A DNA stretch of 64,000 nucleotides from Cokeromyces recurvatus (Eukaryota; Mucoromycota; Mucoromycetes; Mucorales; Mucoraceae), in contig NW_026251393.1 of the NCBI RefSeq assembly GCF_025118155.1, positions 434,001-498,000 on the forward strand, read 5' to 3'. A program made the position numbers and the translations under genes. The notes beneath the pieces are model-generated. The model was not told where the DNA came from and ran no database searches. It saw only the letters and a program-made list of their open reading frames with translations. Shown here piece after piece: positions 62,566 to 64,000 of the stretch (position 1 is the first letter of the stretch; every line of letters starts with the position of its first letter).

Positions 62566-63824
62566 ATGGCTGATGCGTAAGTCTTTTTTTTTTTCATGTA
62601 ATGAACTTATTTGAACATTAATTTAATGCTGATTTAGACAGCGAATGATTTTAGATCCTGGTAATTCATTGGAAATACCAAAATAACGCGAATTAACAAC
62701 TTTAATTTTTAGCCATTCGTGATTGGGTTTTGATCCCCATTTTATTTGTCATGGTCTTGGTAGGCATCCTTAGACATCACATTACTATGCTTATTACAGG
62801 TGCACCAAAGAAGCCACAATTAAAAGCTATTCGAGAATCGTAAAATGCTACTTTCTTTTTTTTTTTTTTTGCATGTTTATTTATTCATTTATTTATTCAA
62901 TAGTAAGGCATTGTTACGTGGTATGCGTTTAAGGATGGTTGGCAACAGTATTCCACAACATGCATTTTCAGTTCGTAAAGCCTATTTAGCAGATGCATTT
63001 GAAAAAGGAAAATATCTTAAAAACCCAGATGCAAATAAAGAGGGGGCACCTCCTATGAACCCAATGTCAGATCCTGATATGATGGAAGGCATGATGGAAG
63101 GAATGAAAAAACAAATAACCAACATGGTGCCCCAAATGATTATTATGGGCTGGATTAACTTTTTCTTTCAAGGATTTATCGTTAGTAAGTGAAATAGTGT
63201 TTGTTTGTTTGTTTATTACACATATTTATTTACCTTTAAATCATCTCTCTTTTCTCTTTAGTTAAACTTCCATTCCCTTTAACGCCCCGATTTAAACAAA
63301 TGTTACAAAGTGGTGTTGATACCCGTGATATGGATGTGACCTGGGTTTCTTCTCTTTCTTGGTATTTCCTCAATTTATTTGGTCTCGGTAGTGTTTTTTC
63401 GTTAATTTTGGGTGATAATAATGGTAAGAATCAATAATAGACATTTTGAAGTCCATTTTTAATATGTATACATTTATATTCATATTTTATAATAGCTGCT
63501 GGAGTTGATATGACTGCTATGAGTGCTATGCCAGGTATGATGCCAGGCATGATGCCAGGCATGGCTCAACCTGGTCAACCTCAAGATTTTAATAAGCTTT
63601 TCCTTGCTGAAAAAGAAAATGTGATGATTACACCTCATGTATGGGATTTAGATGATATTGAAGAAAGATTATTAAAAAAGTATGGTAAACAGCCCACTTC
63701 TAGTAAAAAACCATCAACACCTACTGCTACCACTACTGCTACAGTAATTAATAATAAAGAGCCTACTATACGCGATAAAATAAAAAAAGTGGCAGCACAA
63801 AAGAATCATAATAAACGTCGTTAA
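62566..63824 (+). CDS. EMC3: ER membrane complex subunit 3 (EMC3)
   Basis: Six exons, 62566-62576 (11 nt), 62638-62660 (23 nt), 62713-62839, 62904-63184, 63262-63423 and 63496-63824, give 310 aa. It is a member of the Oxa1/YidC/EMC3 insertase family. N terminus [16 protein letters not shown] leads into TM1 ([15 protein letters not shown]), then RHHITMLI, a cytosolic helical region, TM2 ([19 protein letters not shown]), KLPFPLT, and TM3 ([20 protein letters not shown]). A (PGM)n Met-rich stretch and a basic C-terminal tail follow. EMC3 forms the membrane-insertion groove of the EMC for weakly hydrophobic and tail-anchored proteins. It starts 118 bp after the SPO11 stop on the same strand. Confidence 0.96.
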
Positions 63825-64000
63825 ATATGAAGAATTTTTCACATACTCATTTGTTTTTTTTTATTATTATTATTTAACATGTGTATATATTTTAATGGAT
63901 TAACAGAAATGATAGCAGCGTCACATTTATATACATATAAAGTGTGTACAAGTAGAATAAATGTATAAACACGACTTATACTTTTAAAAAAAAGACACTA

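Overview
The window looks like nuclear DNA of an early-diverging fungus, most likely Mucoromycota (Mucorales-like). It is very AT-rich, with many long A/T homopolymers. Its genes are split by short GT-AG introns (mostly 45-120 nt) that I could phase by eye, and every recognisable product is eukaryotic. The mobile elements (Tc1/mariner/IS630-type transposases and a Fanzor/TnpB-like protein) are of kinds common in that group. The organism assignment is inference; no marker gene was aligned.

Layout. 1-5.3 kb: a decayed spliced gene fragment, a small tandem repeat and a dead transposase. 5.3-6.5 kb: an Anp1/Mnn9-type mannosyltransferase. 6.5-11.8 kb: a gene-empty AT-rich stretch ending at tRNA-His(GTG). 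12.4-31.7 kb: a dense host block with APP1 phosphatidate phosphatase, NatC subunit NAA30, a CtIP/Sae2/Ctp1 resection factor, a Zn2Cys6 regulator, a Fet3-type multicopper oxidase divergent from an orphan seven-TM protein, a Pex4-like E2, phosphopantetheine adenylyltransferase, a sulfotransferase-like protein, SPC1, a tiny membrane ORF and asparagine synthetase. 32.0-39.7 kb: a 7.7-kb TA-flanked composite element with 1.87-kb near-identical inverted arms, each carrying a dead Tc1/mariner transposase. It encloses three 318-bp tandem repeats and a 540-aa cargo gene with a possible PD-(D/E)XK nuclease core. 40.2-51.8 kb: a second host block with a septation-domain coiled-coil protein, Integrator subunit INTS9, NOP10, THG1, mevalonate diphosphate decarboxylase, mitochondrial GluRS and ribosomal protein eL30. 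52.3-55.4 kb: a degenerate Fanzor (eukaryotic TnpB) gene. 56.3-63.8 kb: RPN8, RAB2, SPO11 and EMC3.

How the genes relate. They are single-copy eukaryotic genes, not operons. A few functional links occur by chance or position: SPO11 (break formation) and the CtIP-like factor (break resection) are both here, as are tRNA-His and THG1, which adds its G-1. SPC1, EMC3, RAB2 and Mnn9 serve the secretory pathway. The promoter between the multicopper oxidase and the seven-TM gene holds two exact ATCWGATAA boxes, the classic fungal iron-GATA repressor site, which fits a role in iron uptake.

The most unusual regions are the composite inverted element with its cargo gene and the Fanzor-like relic. All exon coordinates were assembled by hand from frame, phase and splice signals, without transcripts.
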